Assembly: GCA_943370355.1 (NCBI GenBank)
Contig: CALRQP020000003.1
Span: 104,944-168,943 of the forward strand
Source: JADCGM01 sp943370355
GTDB lineage: Bacteria > Pseudomonadota > Alphaproteobacteria > Sphingomonadales > Sphingomonadaceae
Direction: 5' to 3'
DNA length: 64,000 bases
Shown one piece after another: positions 15,474-23,897 of the stretch (the stretch's first letter is position 1; the number at the start of each line of letters is the position of its first letter). Position numbers and translations under genes: made by a program. Below the pieces are notes generated by a model. The model searched no databases, had not been told where the DNA came from, and was given only the letters and a program-made list of their open reading frames with translations.

Positions 15474-16872
15474 CCCGGTAATCATCTGGTTCCGGCAGGA
15501 CCTTCGCCTCGCCGATCAGCGCGCTGTCGCGGCAGCCTGTGCGGCGGGGCCGGTGGTGCCGGTGTTCGTGCTGGACGATGAGACGCCGGGGCGCTGGCAG
15601 ATCGGCGCTGCGCAGCGCTGGTGGCTGCATCATAGCCTTGCGGCGCTGGATGCCGACATTCGCGCGATGGGCGCGCGGCTGTTGCTGTTGCGTGGGCGCG
15701 CCGGGTCGGTGATTCCCGAGCTGGCCAAGGCAATTGGGGCGACGCGGGTTCATGCGCTCGAGCATTTCGAGCCCTGGTCGCGGGTCCAGCAGGCGGAGGT
15801 CGGCGCGAAGGTCGATCTCGTCCTGCACGATGGCGTCTCGCTGGTGCCGCCTGATCGCGTGCGGTCGGGTACAGATGGGCGCTACCGCATCTTTACGCCG
15901 TGGTGGCGCGCCCTCCAGCGCATGATGCCGCCTGCGGAGCCGCTGCCCGCGCCCGCCCGGATTACGATGGCTTCGAACGTGCCCGAAGGGGACGGGCTCG
16001 CGGACTGGAATTTTCTGCCTTCAAAACCTGACTGGGCGGCAGGGTTTAGCGAGCGCTGGACGCCCGGCGAGCAGGGCGGCTGGGCACAGCTCGGCCAGTT
16101 TATCGATGTCGCGGCGGATTATGATGTTGGTCGCAACCTGCCGGCCGAGGCTGGATCGTCACGCCTGTCGCCGCACCTGCACCACGGCGAGCTATCTCCC
16201 GCCCAGGTCTGGCATGCTGTCGAGGATTCGATCGGGCGACGGGCAGAGCCCTATCTCCGCGAGATCGCCTGGCGCGACTTCGCGCTCGGCCTCATCGACC
16301 AGTTCCCCGACTATCACGAGCGCCCCTCGCGACCGCAATTCGATCACTTCCCGTACCGGACCGACGGCCTCGCGGCGTGGCAGCGCGGGCAAACCGGCTA
16401 TCCGATCGTCGATGCCGGGATGCGCGAACTGTGGACGACCGGCTGGATGCACAACCGGGTCAGGATGATAACGGCCTCCTTCTTCGTTAAGCACCTGTTG
16501 GGTGACTGGCGGGAAGGCTTCACATGGTTTTGGGACACGCTTGTCGATGCCGACCTTGGCAACAATGCGCTCGGTTGGCAGTGGATCATGGGGTCGGGGG
16601 TCGATTCCTCGCCGTTCAACCGGATCTTCGCGCCCGTGACGCAGGGCGAGAAGTTCGATCCGGCGGGCGCCTATGTCCGGCGCTGGGTTCCCGAACTGAA
16701 GGATTTGCCGGATGCCGTCGTCCACCGGCCCTGGGAGGCGGATCCGATCACGCTGGCGGCGGCCGGCGTGCGGCTTGGCACGACCTACCCGGAGCCGATC
16801 GTGGACCATGCGACCGCGCGAGCCCGGGCGTTCGCAGCCTACGAGGAGGCGATGGCCGGCGCCCCCGGATGA
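15463..16872 (+). CDS. phrB: deoxyribodipyrimidine photolyase (class I cryptochrome/photolyase family)
   Basis: A 469-residue flavoprotein that repairs UV-induced cyclobutane pyrimidine dimers using blue light. The N-terminal antenna-binding domain starts VIIWFRQDLRLADQRAV. The FAD domain shows the family run TGYPIVDAGMRELWTTGWMHNRVRMI, then NNALGWQWIMGSGVDSSPFNRIFAPVTQ and KFDPAGAYVRRWVPEL, with the tryptophans of the electron-transfer region. The start codon overlaps the end of the LOG gene by 11 bases. With the BLUF protein it is one of two light-dependent proteins in the window. A non-repairing cryptochrome is less likely given the conserved FAD and DNA-binding blocks. Confidence 0.95.
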   Translation: MTSSPVIIWFRQDLRLADQRAVAAACAAGPVVPVFVLDDETPGRWQIGAAQRWWLHHSLAALDADIRAMGARLLLLRGRAGSVIPELAKAIGATRVHALEHFEPWSRVQQAEVGAKVDLVLHDGVSLVPPDRVRSGTDGRYRIFTPWWRALQRMMPPAEPLPAPARITMASNVPEGDGLADWNFLPSKPDWAAGFSERWTPGEQGGWAQLGQFIDVAADYDVGRNLPAEAGSSRLSPHLHHGELSPAQVWHAVEDSIGRRAEPYLREIAWRDFALGLIDQFPDYHERPSRPQFDHFPYRTDGLAAWQRGQTGYPIVDAGMRELWTTGWMHNRVRMITASFFVKHLLGDWREGFTWFWDTLVDADLGNNALGWQWIMGSGVDSSPFNRIFAPVTQGEKFDPAGAYVRRWVPELKDLPDAVVHRPWEADPITLAAAGVRLGTTYPEPIVDHATARARAFAAYEEAMAGAPG

Positions 16873-16884
16873 ATCGCCCGGCAG

Positions 16885-16910
16885 GGAACTCATTCGGCGG
16901 TCGTAACGTT
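16885..16910 (+). promoter_or_regulatory. sigma EcfG-type promoter (general stress response)
   Basis: GGAAC (16885-16889), 17 bases, then CGTT (16907-16910). This equals the known alphaproteobacterial EcfG consensus GGAAC-N16/17-CGTT. It begins 13 bases after the photolyase stop codon and lies about 40 bases before the kinase gene, and therefore drives the three-gene two-component operon. Confidence 0.8.
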
Positions 16911-16948
16911 CGCTTGCGAACCGTATTCATCGACGAAAGCTGCTAGGC

Positions 16949-18478
16949 GTGGAGCCGAGTTGGACGAAACGAATGGGCCGCCCGATGGGGAACATGCCTC
17001 AGCCGGTGGCACTGCCGCGCCAGCAATGGTCGCTGATCGCGGGTTTCGCGATTCTGCTGTTCGTGGGCATCGCGTCGGCGCTGGTCGGCATATCGAGCCG
17101 TGCCCAGAATGAAAAAGTGCAGCACACGCTCGACGTGCAAGCGCAGGCAAACCGCCTGCTGATTGCGCTCATCGACGCTGAAACGGGGCAGCGCGGCTAT
17201 CTGCTGACCGGTGTGCAGGAATATTATGATCGCTATGCGGTCGGCCGCGACAACAGCCGGCTGGCTTATGAGCGGCTGCTCGAACTGACCGAGGACAATC
17301 CGGGGCAGCAAGCGCAGGTCGTCGCGCTCCAGGTGCCGATCGGCAACAAGCTCGGCGAACTCAAGCGCACGACCGACCTGGTACGCGACGGGCATGACAC
17401 CGACGCGGTTGCGATTATTCGCACCAACTATGGCAAGCATGTCATGGACGGCGTCCGGGCCCGGATCGGGCGCATCGTCGGCGAGGAAGGTCGCCTGCTT
17501 GCGGCACGGCGCCGGGATGCGGAGCGGCAGGACAATTGGCTACTGGCGCTGACCGTGATCGGCGTGTTCGCAGCAGCGTTGCTCGGTGCCAATGCCATCG
17601 GCCGGATGCGCCGCTACTCGGAAGGCCTCGAGGCCGCGAATGCCGCCATTGCCCAAGTCAATGCCGGCCTTGAAGCGGCCGTAGCCGAACGCACCGCCGA
17701 CCTGAAGGAGGCGAACGACGAAATCCAGCGTTTCGCCTATATCGTCAGCCACGATCTGCGTGCCCCGCTTGTCAACATCATGGGGTTCACGAGCGAGCTG
17801 GAGCAGGCGCAGAAGGAAGTCGGGCGGCTGCATAGGGAAGTCATCGCAAAAGCGCCCGACCTGATCACCGACGCGACGCGCGCCGCGGTCGAAGTCGACA
17901 TGGTCGAGGCCATTGGTTTCATCCGCACATCGACCGAGCGTATGGACCGGCTCATCGGCTCGATCCTGAAATTGTCGCGCGACGGCCAGCGCAACCTTGC
18001 ACCTGAACCGCTCGACCTCGCGGTGCTGGTCGGCAATCTCGCACGAAACGTCGGGCATCAGCTCGATGAGGCAGGCGGCGAACTGCACATTGGGCCGTTG
18101 CCCGCCATCGTCGGGGACCGGCTATCGCTCGAGCAAATCCTCGGAAACCTGATCGACAATGCCGTGAAGTATCGCAGTCCACAGCGCCCGCTCCGGGTCG
18201 ATGTCAGCGGCCACGCGGCGGGTCGCGATGTGGTCATCACCGTCGGCGACAATGGCCGCGGCATCGCGCCCGCCGATCATGGGCGGGTGTTCGACCTGTT
18301 CCGTCGCGCCGGTGCACAGGATCAGAAAGGCGATGGGATCGGGCTAGCCTCGGTGCGGGCTTTGGCGCGCCGGTTGGGCGGGTCGATCACGCTCGTGTCC
18401 GTACTGGGTGAGGGATCGACCTTTACCGTGACCCTGCCCGCCGATGCCGGTATGGCTGTTGCAAAGGAAAACATATGA
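16949..18478 (+). CDS. CHASE3-domain sensor histidine kinase
   Basis: A 509-residue membrane kinase from GTG 16949; ATGs at 16973, 16985 and 16994 are alternatives. A first membrane segment (about 28-48) and a second (about 197-217) bracket a CHASE3-type periplasmic sensor domain containing DAETGQRGYLLTG. After a coiled-coil linker comes the H-box RFAYIVSHDLRAPLVNIMGF (His268). The ATPase domain follows, with N-box ILGNLIDNAVKYR and G-boxes VGDNGRGIAP and KGDGIGLASV. The arrangement resembles kinases partnered with Rcp1-like regulators, and such a regulator is the next gene (4-base overlap). The EcfG-type promoter upstream predicts induction by general stress. The signal is unknown. Confidence 0.92.
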   Translation: MEPSWTKRMGRPMGNMPQPVALPRQQWSLIAGFAILLFVGIASALVGISSRAQNEKVQHTLDVQAQANRLLIALIDAETGQRGYLLTGVQEYYDRYAVGRDNSRLAYERLLELTEDNPGQQAQVVALQVPIGNKLGELKRTTDLVRDGHDTDAVAIIRTNYGKHVMDGVRARIGRIVGEEGRLLAARRRDAERQDNWLLALTVIGVFAAALLGANAIGRMRRYSEGLEAANAAIAQVNAGLEAAVAERTADLKEANDEIQRFAYIVSHDLRAPLVNIMGFTSELEQAQKEVGRLHREVIAKAPDLITDATRAAVEVDMVEAIGFIRTSTERMDRLIGSILKLSRDGQRNLAPEPLDLAVLVGNLARNVGHQLDEAGGELHIGPLPAIVGDRLSLEQILGNLIDNAVKYRSPQRPLRVDVSGHAAGRDVVITVGDNGRGIAPADHGRVFDLFRRAGAQDQKGDGIGLASVRALARRLGGSITLVSVLGEGSTFTVTLPADAGMAVAKENI

Positions 18479-18909
18479 ATGCGCATGAACCCGTCGTCAT
18501 CGTGATGATCGAGGACGATCCCGGGCACGCCCGATTGATCGAGAAGAATGTCCGCCGCGCCGGCGTCGCCAATGACATCATCCATAAATTGGATGGCACG
18601 ACGGCGCTCGACTATCTGTTCACCTCGGCGGTGCGCGACAACGGGCCGCTGCTGATCCTGCTCGATCTCAACCTGCCGGACATGAGCGGTGTCGACATCC
18701 TCGCCAAGATCAAGGCGGACGAGAAGCTGAAGCGCGCGCCGGTGATCGTGCTGACCACGACCGACGACAAGACCGAAATCCAGCGCTGCTACGATCTCGG
18801 TGCGAACGTCTACATCACGAAGCCGGTCGATTATGACCAGTTCAGCCACGCGATCCGACAGCTCGGACTTTTCCTGTCGGTCATCAAGGTGCCGGAGACG
18901 CACGCTTGA
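18475..18909 (+). CDS. single-domain response regulator, Rcp1-like
   Basis: A 144-residue receiver domain with no output domain. The acidic pocket is IEDDPGH, phospho-acceptor Asp64 in LLDLNLPDMSG, then LTTTDD and the conserved lysine in ITKPVDYDQF. Its closest pattern is the Rcp1/CheY-like group that serves phytochrome or CHASE3 kinases. The start ATG overlaps the kinase stop (ATGA), and its own stop overlaps the TTG of the next gene, so the three products are translationally coupled. It likely shuttles phosphate between the membrane kinase and another protein, possibly the REC-kinase encoded next. Confidence 0.93.
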   Translation: MNAHEPVVIVMIEDDPGHARLIEKNVRRAGVANDIIHKLDGTTALDYLFTSAVRDNGPLLILLDLNLPDMSGVDILAKIKADEKLKRAPVIVLTTTDDKTEIQRCYDLGANVYITKPVDYDQFSHAIRQLGLFLSVIKVPETHA

Positions 18910-19937
18910 AGGACTGCCGTATCCTTTATGTCGATGACGACCCGCAGCTCCGGCGTCTGATCGAAAAGACGCTGACGCGGCGCGGTTGCGTCGTCACGCT
19001 TGCCGCGAGCGGCGACGAGGGCGTGGCGCTGATGCGCGAGCGAGATTTCGATCTGGTTGCGCTCGATTACTACATGCCGGGCAAGGACGGGCTGACAACT
19101 CTCGCAGAAATGCGTGCGCTGCCGGACGCGCCGCCAGTGATCGTTGTGACGGGCACCGAGGAAGGGCGCGTGGCGGTCGCAGCCATGAAGGCAGGTGCCG
19201 CCGATTATATCGTCAAGGATGTCGGCGGCGTATTTCTCGAACTGCTTGAGTCGGTCATGCTTCAGGCAATCCAGGCCACCCGGCAGCGTCGCGCCCGCGA
19301 GGCGGCCGAGGCCGACATGCGTGAGGCGCGCGACCGCGCCGAAATGCTGCTGCAGGAGGTCAACCACCGCGTCGCCAACAGCCTTGCGCTTGTTGCCTCG
19401 CTGGTGCGGCTGCAGGCGAAGGCCGTCCCCGATGAAGCGGCGCGAGAGGCGCTTCACGAGACCGAGAACCGGATCAGCGCCATCGCCGGTGTCCACCGGC
19501 GGCTCTACACCTCCGCAAATGTCCATTCGGTGGAACTGGACGCCTATCTGACCAGCCTGGTCGAGGAACTCAGCGACTCGATGCGCGCCGCCGGGCGCGA
19601 CCATGTCGTCGCCATCGATACCGATCCGGTCAGCGTGCCCACTGACAAGGCCGTTTCGCTCGGCGTCATCGTCACCGAACTCGTGACCAACGCCTTCAAA
19701 TACGCCTATCCGTCTGGCGAAAGCGGCGGCATCCGGGTCAAGTTGCGTCAATCGGCGCCCGAACGACTGTCCCTGACCGTCGAGGATGATGGCGTCGGCT
19801 GGCGCGGCACCGGCGAACTCAAGGGTACCGGCCTTGGCACGCGCATCGTGCAGGCGATGGCGCAGAATCTGCGCGCCCCCGTCGAGTTCGATCCGGCACA
19901 TCACGGGACGCGGGTGACGCTCAACTTCGCGCTCTAG
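18906..19937 (+). CDS. hybrid receiver-histidine kinase (REC + HisKA_2)
   Basis: A 343-residue soluble protein from TTG 18906, which overlaps the previous stop. An N-terminal receiver (Asp54 in VALDYYMPGKDG; YIVKDVGG, where Asp follows the lysine instead of Pro) is followed by a short coiled coil. The HisKA_2 H-box is LLQEVNHRVANSLALVASLV (His154), and the ATPase domain is intact (N-box VTELVTNAFKYAYP, then VEDDGVGW, GTGLGTRIV). Kinases of this family are the ones that feed PhyR in sphingomonads, so with the EcfG promoter it may belong to the PhyR-activating set; that is inference. There is no DNA-binding output domain, so it must phosphorylate another regulator. Confidence 0.9.
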   Translation: MKDCRILYVDDDPQLRRLIEKTLTRRGCVVTLAASGDEGVALMRERDFDLVALDYYMPGKDGLTTLAEMRALPDAPPVIVVTGTEEGRVAVAAMKAGAADYIVKDVGGVFLELLESVMLQAIQATRQRRAREAAEADMREARDRAEMLLQEVNHRVANSLALVASLVRLQAKAVPDEAAREALHETENRISAIAGVHRRLYTSANVHSVELDAYLTSLVEELSDSMRAAGRDHVVAIDTDPVSVPTDKAVSLGVIVTELVTNAFKYAYPSGESGGIRVKLRQSAPERLSLTVEDDGVGWRGTGELKGTGLGTRIVQAMAQNLRAPVEFDPAHHGTRVTLNFAL

Positions 19938-19977
19938 GCGATTGTGCGCGCTGTGTGCGCGTGCGACAGCTATCCCC

Positions 19978-21246
19978 ATGGACGATCGTGCAACGCCGGA
20001 CCGCAGCGGATTTCTGGCCAGCCTCGGTCCGGGGCTGATCACCGGCGCAGCCGACGACGACCCAAGCGGCATTGGTACGCACAGCCAGGTCGGTGCGCAA
20101 TTCGGCTACGGCCTTGCCTGGACCTTCGTGCTGAGCTTCCCGCTCATGGTCGTCATCCAGCAGATCGCTGCCGAGATCGGCCGCGTGACGGGGGCGGGTA
20201 TCGCGCGCAACCTGCGGCGGCACTATCCGCGGCCGGTGCTTTGGTCGATGGTGGGTCTGCTGCTCGTCGCAAATGTCGTCAATCTCGGCGCCGACCTGAG
20301 CGCGATGGGCGCGGCGCTGCAATTGCTCATCGGCGGCAATACCGCGCTCTACACGCTGCTGTTCGGCATCCTGTGCATCGTGGTCGAGGTGGCGCTCAGC
20401 TATCCGCGCTATTCCTCGGTGCTGAAATGGACGACGCTGTCGCTGTTCACCTATTTCGGTGTCGTCGCCGTCGCGGGGGTGCCCTGGGGCCATGCGCTGC
20501 GGTCGCTGGTGGTGCCCGAACTGCAATGGAACGTCGCCTATGCGACCGCCTTCGTCGCCATCCTCGGCACGACGATCAGCCCCTATCTCTTCTTCTGGCA
20601 GGCCGGGCAGGAGATCGAAGAGGAGCACCGCCATCACGCCAAGCCGCTGTGCCTGACGCCCAAGGAGGCCGGGCCGGAGCTGAAGCGCATCCGGACCGAC
20701 ACGCTCGTCGGCATGGGGTTCAGCACGCTAGTGTCGCTCGCGATCGTGTTCGCGACAGCGGCGACGCTCAATGCGCATGGCATTCACGACATCACGACAT
20801 CGGCACAGGCCGCCGAGGCGCTGCGCCCGATCGCCGGCCAGTTTGCCTTCGCGATGTTCGCACTTGGGATCATCGGGACGGGGCTGCTCGCCGTGCCGGT
20901 ACTGGCGGGCTCGGCCGCCTATGCGGTGACCGAGATGGTAGGGGTCGCGGGCAGCCTTGACGCCAAGCCGCTCGATGCCCGCCTGTTCTACGCGACGATC
21001 GCCGTGACCACGCTCGCCGGCGCCTCGCTCAACGCTGTCGGTATCGACCCCGTCCGCGCACTCTATTGGGCCGCCGTCGTCAACGGCGTCCTCGCCGGCC
21101 CGCTGATGTTCATGATGATGCTGATAGTGCGCAACAAACGAGCGATGGGCCAGCTGATCCTGCCGCTGGGCGCGACGTGGTTGGGCTGGGCGGCAACTTT
21201 CGTGATGTTCGCTGCGACCGCTATTTTCTTCGCTTTTGCGCTCTGA
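19978..21246 (+). CDS. NRAMP-superfamily transporter with non-canonical metal site
   Basis: A 422-residue protein with about 11 membrane segments, starting at ATG 19978. It is clearly related to NRAMP/MntH (SLGPGLITGAADDDPSG in helix 1). However, the metal-binding DPGN motif reads DPSG (residues 28-31). The helix 6 motif, canonically with M-P-H, reads TTISPY (198-203), so the methionine that favours transition metals is Ser201 and the His is Tyr203. Members with such changes include the NRAMP-related magnesium transporters and others of unknown substrate. I would not call it a manganese transporter. It follows the kinase operon by 40 bases on the same strand and could be co-transcribed. Confidence 0.85.
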   Translation: MDDRATPDRSGFLASLGPGLITGAADDDPSGIGTHSQVGAQFGYGLAWTFVLSFPLMVVIQQIAAEIGRVTGAGIARNLRRHYPRPVLWSMVGLLLVANVVNLGADLSAMGAALQLLIGGNTALYTLLFGILCIVVEVALSYPRYSSVLKWTTLSLFTYFGVVAVAGVPWGHALRSLVVPELQWNVAYATAFVAILGTTISPYLFFWQAGQEIEEEHRHHAKPLCLTPKEAGPELKRIRTDTLVGMGFSTLVSLAIVFATAATLNAHGIHDITTSAQAAEALRPIAGQFAFAMFALGIIGTGLLAVPVLAGSAAYAVTEMVGVAGSLDAKPLDARLFYATIAVTTLAGASLNAVGIDPVRALYWAAVVNGVLAGPLMFMMMLIVRNKRAMGQLILPLGATWLGWAATFVMFAATAIFFAFAL

Positions 21247-21255
21247 TCGACGAGC

Positions 21256-22605
21256 CTATTCGGCGGCGCGTTTCGCGAGCCAGTCCTCGAGCCATTTGAT
21301 CGTATACTCGCCCTCTTGGAACTCCGGGTCGTCGAGCAGCGCCTGATGCAGCGGGATCGTCGTCTTGACGCCGTCGATCACGAACTCCTTGAGCGCGCGC
21401 CGCAGTCGGCGCAGCGCCCCGGCGCGGGTGGTGCCGTAGACAATGAGCTTGGCGACCATCGAGTCATAATAAGGCGGGATGCGGTAGCCGGCGTAGAGGC
21501 CGCTATCGACGCGGACATTCATGCCGCCCGGCGCATGATATTGGGTCACGGTGCCGGGGGAGGGTGCAAAGGTCGCGGGGTCCTCGGCATTGATGCGGCA
21601 CTCGATGGCGTGACCGCGGAACTGCACGTCGCATTGGCGCAGCGTCAGCGGATGGCCCCAGGCAACACGAATCTGCTCGCGGACGAGGTCGAGCCCGGTG
21701 ATCGCCTCAGTCACCGGATGTTCCACCTGCAGGCGGGTGTTCATCTCGATGAAGTAGAATTGGCCATTCTCGTAGAGGAATTCGATCGTGCCCGCCCCGC
21801 GATAGCCCATGTCGGCCATCGCGCGGGCGACGATGCCGCCCATATGCTCGCGCTGTTCGGCGGTGATGACGGGTGAGGGAGCCTCCTCGAGCACCTTCTG
21901 GTGACGGCGCTGCAGCGAGCAGTCGCGCTCGCCCAGGTGGATGGCGTCGCCTTTGCCGTCGCCGAAAATCTGGAATTCGATATGGCGCGGGTCGCCGAGA
22001 TATTTCTCCATATAGACGGTCGCGTCGCCGAACGCCGCCTTCGCTTCTGAGCCCGCCTGCTGCATCAGCTGTTCGAGCTGGTCGGGGCCGTTGACGACCT
22101 TCATGCCGCGGCCACCGCCGCCTGAGGCCGCTTTAATGATCACCGGGTAGCCGATCTCAGCCGCCACCTTCTTCGCCTCGACGATCGATTCGAGCGGTCC
22201 GTCCGAACCCGGCACCAGCGGCAAGCCAAGCGCCTTCGCAGTGATCTTCGCCTGGATCTTGTCGCCCATCGTGCGGATATGCTCGGGCTTCGGACCGATC
22301 CAGCCGATCTTATGCTCCTCGACGATCTCGGCGAAGCGCGCATTCTCGCTGAGGAAGCCGTAGCCGGGATGGATCGCATCGGCGTGGGTAATTTCCGCCG
22401 CCGAGATGATGTTCGGGATATTCAGATAGGAGTCGGTCGCCGAGGGCGGCCCGATGCAGACGGCTTCGTCGGCGAGGCGAACATGCATCGCCTCGGCATC
22501 GGCGGTCGAATGCACCGCCACGGTCTTGATGCCCATTTCATGGCAAGCGCGGTGGATGCGCAGCGCGATCTCGCCGCGATTGGCGATCAGAACCTTTTCG
22601 AACAT
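21256..22605 (-). CDS. accC: acetyl-CoA carboxylase, biotin carboxylase subunit
   Basis: A 449-residue ATP-grasp enzyme that carboxylates the biotin on AccB, the first half of malonyl-CoA formation. The start is ATG 22605 (MFEKVLIANRGEIALRI), 7 bases after accB. ATP-grasp motifs include AASGGGGRGMKVV, and catalytic blocks include ERDCSLQRRHQKVLEEAPSP, EFLYENGQFYFIEMNTRLQVEHPVTE and GHAIECRINAEDP. Full length. The gene converges on the NRAMP-like gene with 9 bases between the stop codons and no hairpin visible. Confidence 0.98.
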   Translation of the reverse strand: MFEKVLIANRGEIALRIHRACHEMGIKTVAVHSTADAEAMHVRLADEAVCIGPPSATDSYLNIPNIISAAEITHADAIHPGYGFLSENARFAEIVEEHKIGWIGPKPEHIRTMGDKIQAKITAKALGLPLVPGSDGPLESIVEAKKVAAEIGYPVIIKAASGGGGRGMKVVNGPDQLEQLMQQAGSEAKAAFGDATVYMEKYLGDPRHIEFQIFGDGKGDAIHLGERDCSLQRRHQKVLEEAPSPVITAEQREHMGGIVARAMADMGYRGAGTIEFLYENGQFYFIEMNTRLQVEHPVTEAITGLDLVREQIRVAWGHPLTLRQCDVQFRGHAIECRINAEDPATFAPSPGTVTQYHAPGGMNVRVDSGLYAGYRIPPYYDSMVAKLIVYGTTRAGALRRLRRALKEFVIDGVKTTIPLHQALLDDPEFQEGEYTIKWLEDWLAKRAAE

Positions 22606-22612
22606 GGGCCTG

Positions 22613-23110
22613 CTACTCGATGACAACGAGCGGCGTGTCGAACTCGACCGGCTGCTCGTTGACGACGAGGATCTTCGCAACCCGGCCGGACTTTGGCGCG
22701 ACGATCGGGTTCATGACCTTCATCGCCTCGATGATCACGAGCGTATCGCCGGCCTTCACGGTGGCGCCCTCGGTCACATAATTGGCCGCACCGGGTTCGG
22801 GCGACAGATAGACGGTGCCGACCATCGGCGACTTGACCGCGCTCGGATGCGCGGCGGCATCTGTGGAGGCAGCGCTCGGTAGCGGTTGCGAGGTCAGCGG
22901 AATCGCCGGGGCGGGCGCTGCGACGATGGCCGGAGCAGGGGCGGGCACGGCCGCAGCGGCCATCTGCACCTGCCGCACGACGCGGATCCGACGCTCGCCA
23001 TCCTGGACTTCGATCTCGGTCAGCCGCGTTTCGTCGAGCATTTCGGCGAGCTGGCGAACCAGCGCAGCATCGACCTGCATCGTGCCGGGCCCCGGAGTCT
23101 TGTCGGCCAT
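22613..23110 (-). CDS. accB: biotin carboxyl carrier protein of acetyl-CoA carboxylase
   Basis: A 165-residue protein. It has a short N-terminal oligomerisation segment, an Ala/Pro-rich flexible linker (about residues 50-88), then the biotinyl domain with the thumb and the biotinylated lysine in EAMKVMN. It carries carboxybiotin between AccC and the carboxyltransferase. GAGGGG lies about 5 bases upstream of the ATG. It forms an operon with accC (7-base gap) and is preceded on the same strand by aroQ (38-base gap), a common alphaproteobacterial order. Confidence 0.98.
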   Translation of the reverse strand: MADKTPGPGTMQVDAALVRQLAEMLDETRLTEIEVQDGERRIRVVRQVQMAAAAVPAPAPAIVAAPAPAIPLTSQPLPSAASTDAAAHPSAVKSPMVGTVYLSPEPGAANYVTEGATVKAGDTLVIIEAMKVMNPIVAPKSGRVAKILVVNEQPVEFDTPLVVIE

Positions 23111-23148
23111 TGCGTCCCCTCGTTCTTGTTATCGGCGAAGGATGATTG

Positions 23149-23595
23149 TCAGAGTCCAGCCGCCGCGTCCAGCGCCAGCAGATAGCCACGCGCGCCGAAG
23201 CCGGCGATCACCCCCTTGGCGACGCCCGACACGAAACTCTTGTGCCGGAAGTCCTCGCGCGCATGTGGATTAGACAGGTGCACCTCGATGACCGGCACTT
23301 TGATCGACGCGACAGCGTCGCGCAGCGCGACGCTGGTATGGGTCAGTCCGCCGGGATTGAGGATCACGGCCTTCGCACCGCGCGACTGCGCTTCGTGGAG
23401 CCAGTCGATCAGATGGCCTTCGTGGTTCGACTGGCGCAGGTCGATATCGACGCCAATGTCCTTGCCCCGATCCTCGAGCATGACGGCGATATCGTCGAGC
23501 GTGTCGCGGCCGTAAATCTCCGGCTCGCGCGTGCCGAGCAGGTTGAGGTTCGGCCCGTTCAGCACGAGCACAAAGGGTCGTTCGTCGTTCGCCAT
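23149..23595 (-). CDS. aroQ: type II 3-dehydroquinate dehydratase
   Basis: A 148-residue enzyme of the shikimate pathway that dehydrates 3-dehydroquinate. Hallmarks are VLVLNGPNLNLLGTREPEIYG (general base Tyr in the flexible loop), the substrate-binding block RQSNHEGHLIDWLHEA, INPGG-like ILNPGGLTHTSVAL, and EVHLSNPHAREDFRHKS. All expected active-site residues are present. It is the first gene of aroQ-accB-accC on the minus strand and diverges from csbD. Confidence 0.97.
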   Translation of the reverse strand: MANDERPFVLVLNGPNLNLLGTREPEIYGRDTLDDIAVMLEDRGKDIGVDIDLRQSNHEGHLIDWLHEAQSRGAKAVILNPGGLTHTSVALRDAVASIKVPVIEVHLSNPHAREDFRHKSFVSGVAKGVIAGFGARGYLLALDAAAGL

Positions 23596-23626
23596 GCACC
23601 ACTTATAGGCGCGCCGCCCGCGCGGC

Positions 23627-23652
23627 GGAACCCGGCACGCGTGCGGTCCGTT
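23627..23652 (+). promoter_or_regulatory. sigma EcfG-type promoter of the csbD-like gene
   Basis: GGAAC (23627-23631), 17 bases, CGTT (23649-23652), a perfect match in sequence and spacing to the alphaproteobacterial EcfG consensus, 33 bases upstream of the csbD-like start codon. A second GGAAC at 23662 has no partner element upstream of the start codon and is probably chance. Confidence 0.85.
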
Positions 23653-23685
23653 GAGCCGTCCGGAACTGAGCGTAGGAGAATGACG

Positions 23686-23877
23686 ATGAGCGAGTTTGGA
23701 AACCGCGCCAAGGGCGCGTTCGATGAAGCCGTCGGCAAGGCAAAGCGTGGCCTCGGCGATGCGACGGACAATGAGCGGCTGCGCGCCGAGGGCGATGCCC
23801 AGGAAGCCAAGGGCGACGCCGAAACGGCGATCGGCAAGGGCCAGGGTGCCATCAAGGGCGGCATCGATCGTCTGTAA
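23686..23877 (+). CDS. CsbD-family small stress protein
   Basis: A 63-residue, Lys/Glu/Ala/Gly-rich, probably largely disordered protein of the CsbD family (EFGNRAKGAFDEAVGKAKRG and EAKGDAETAIGKGQGAIKGG show the imperfect internal repeat). CsbD-like proteins are abundant general-stress proteins of unknown molecular function; in Bacillus they belong to the sigma B regulon. ATG 23686 is preferred to ATG 23680 because AGGAG sits 7 nt before it. The EcfG promoter upstream and the hairpin terminator 20 bases downstream make this a monocistronic stress gene. Confidence 0.9.
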   Translation: MSEFGNRAKGAFDEAVGKAKRGLGDATDNERLRAEGDAQEAKGDAETAIGKGQGAIKGGIDRL

Positions 23878-23897
23878 GATTGCAAACTGATCAGAAA

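Noticed and set aside
23662..23687. Second GGAAC near csbD with CGAT after 17 bases
   Set aside because: The -10 equivalent would overlap the start codon; the upstream perfect element at 23627 explains expression.
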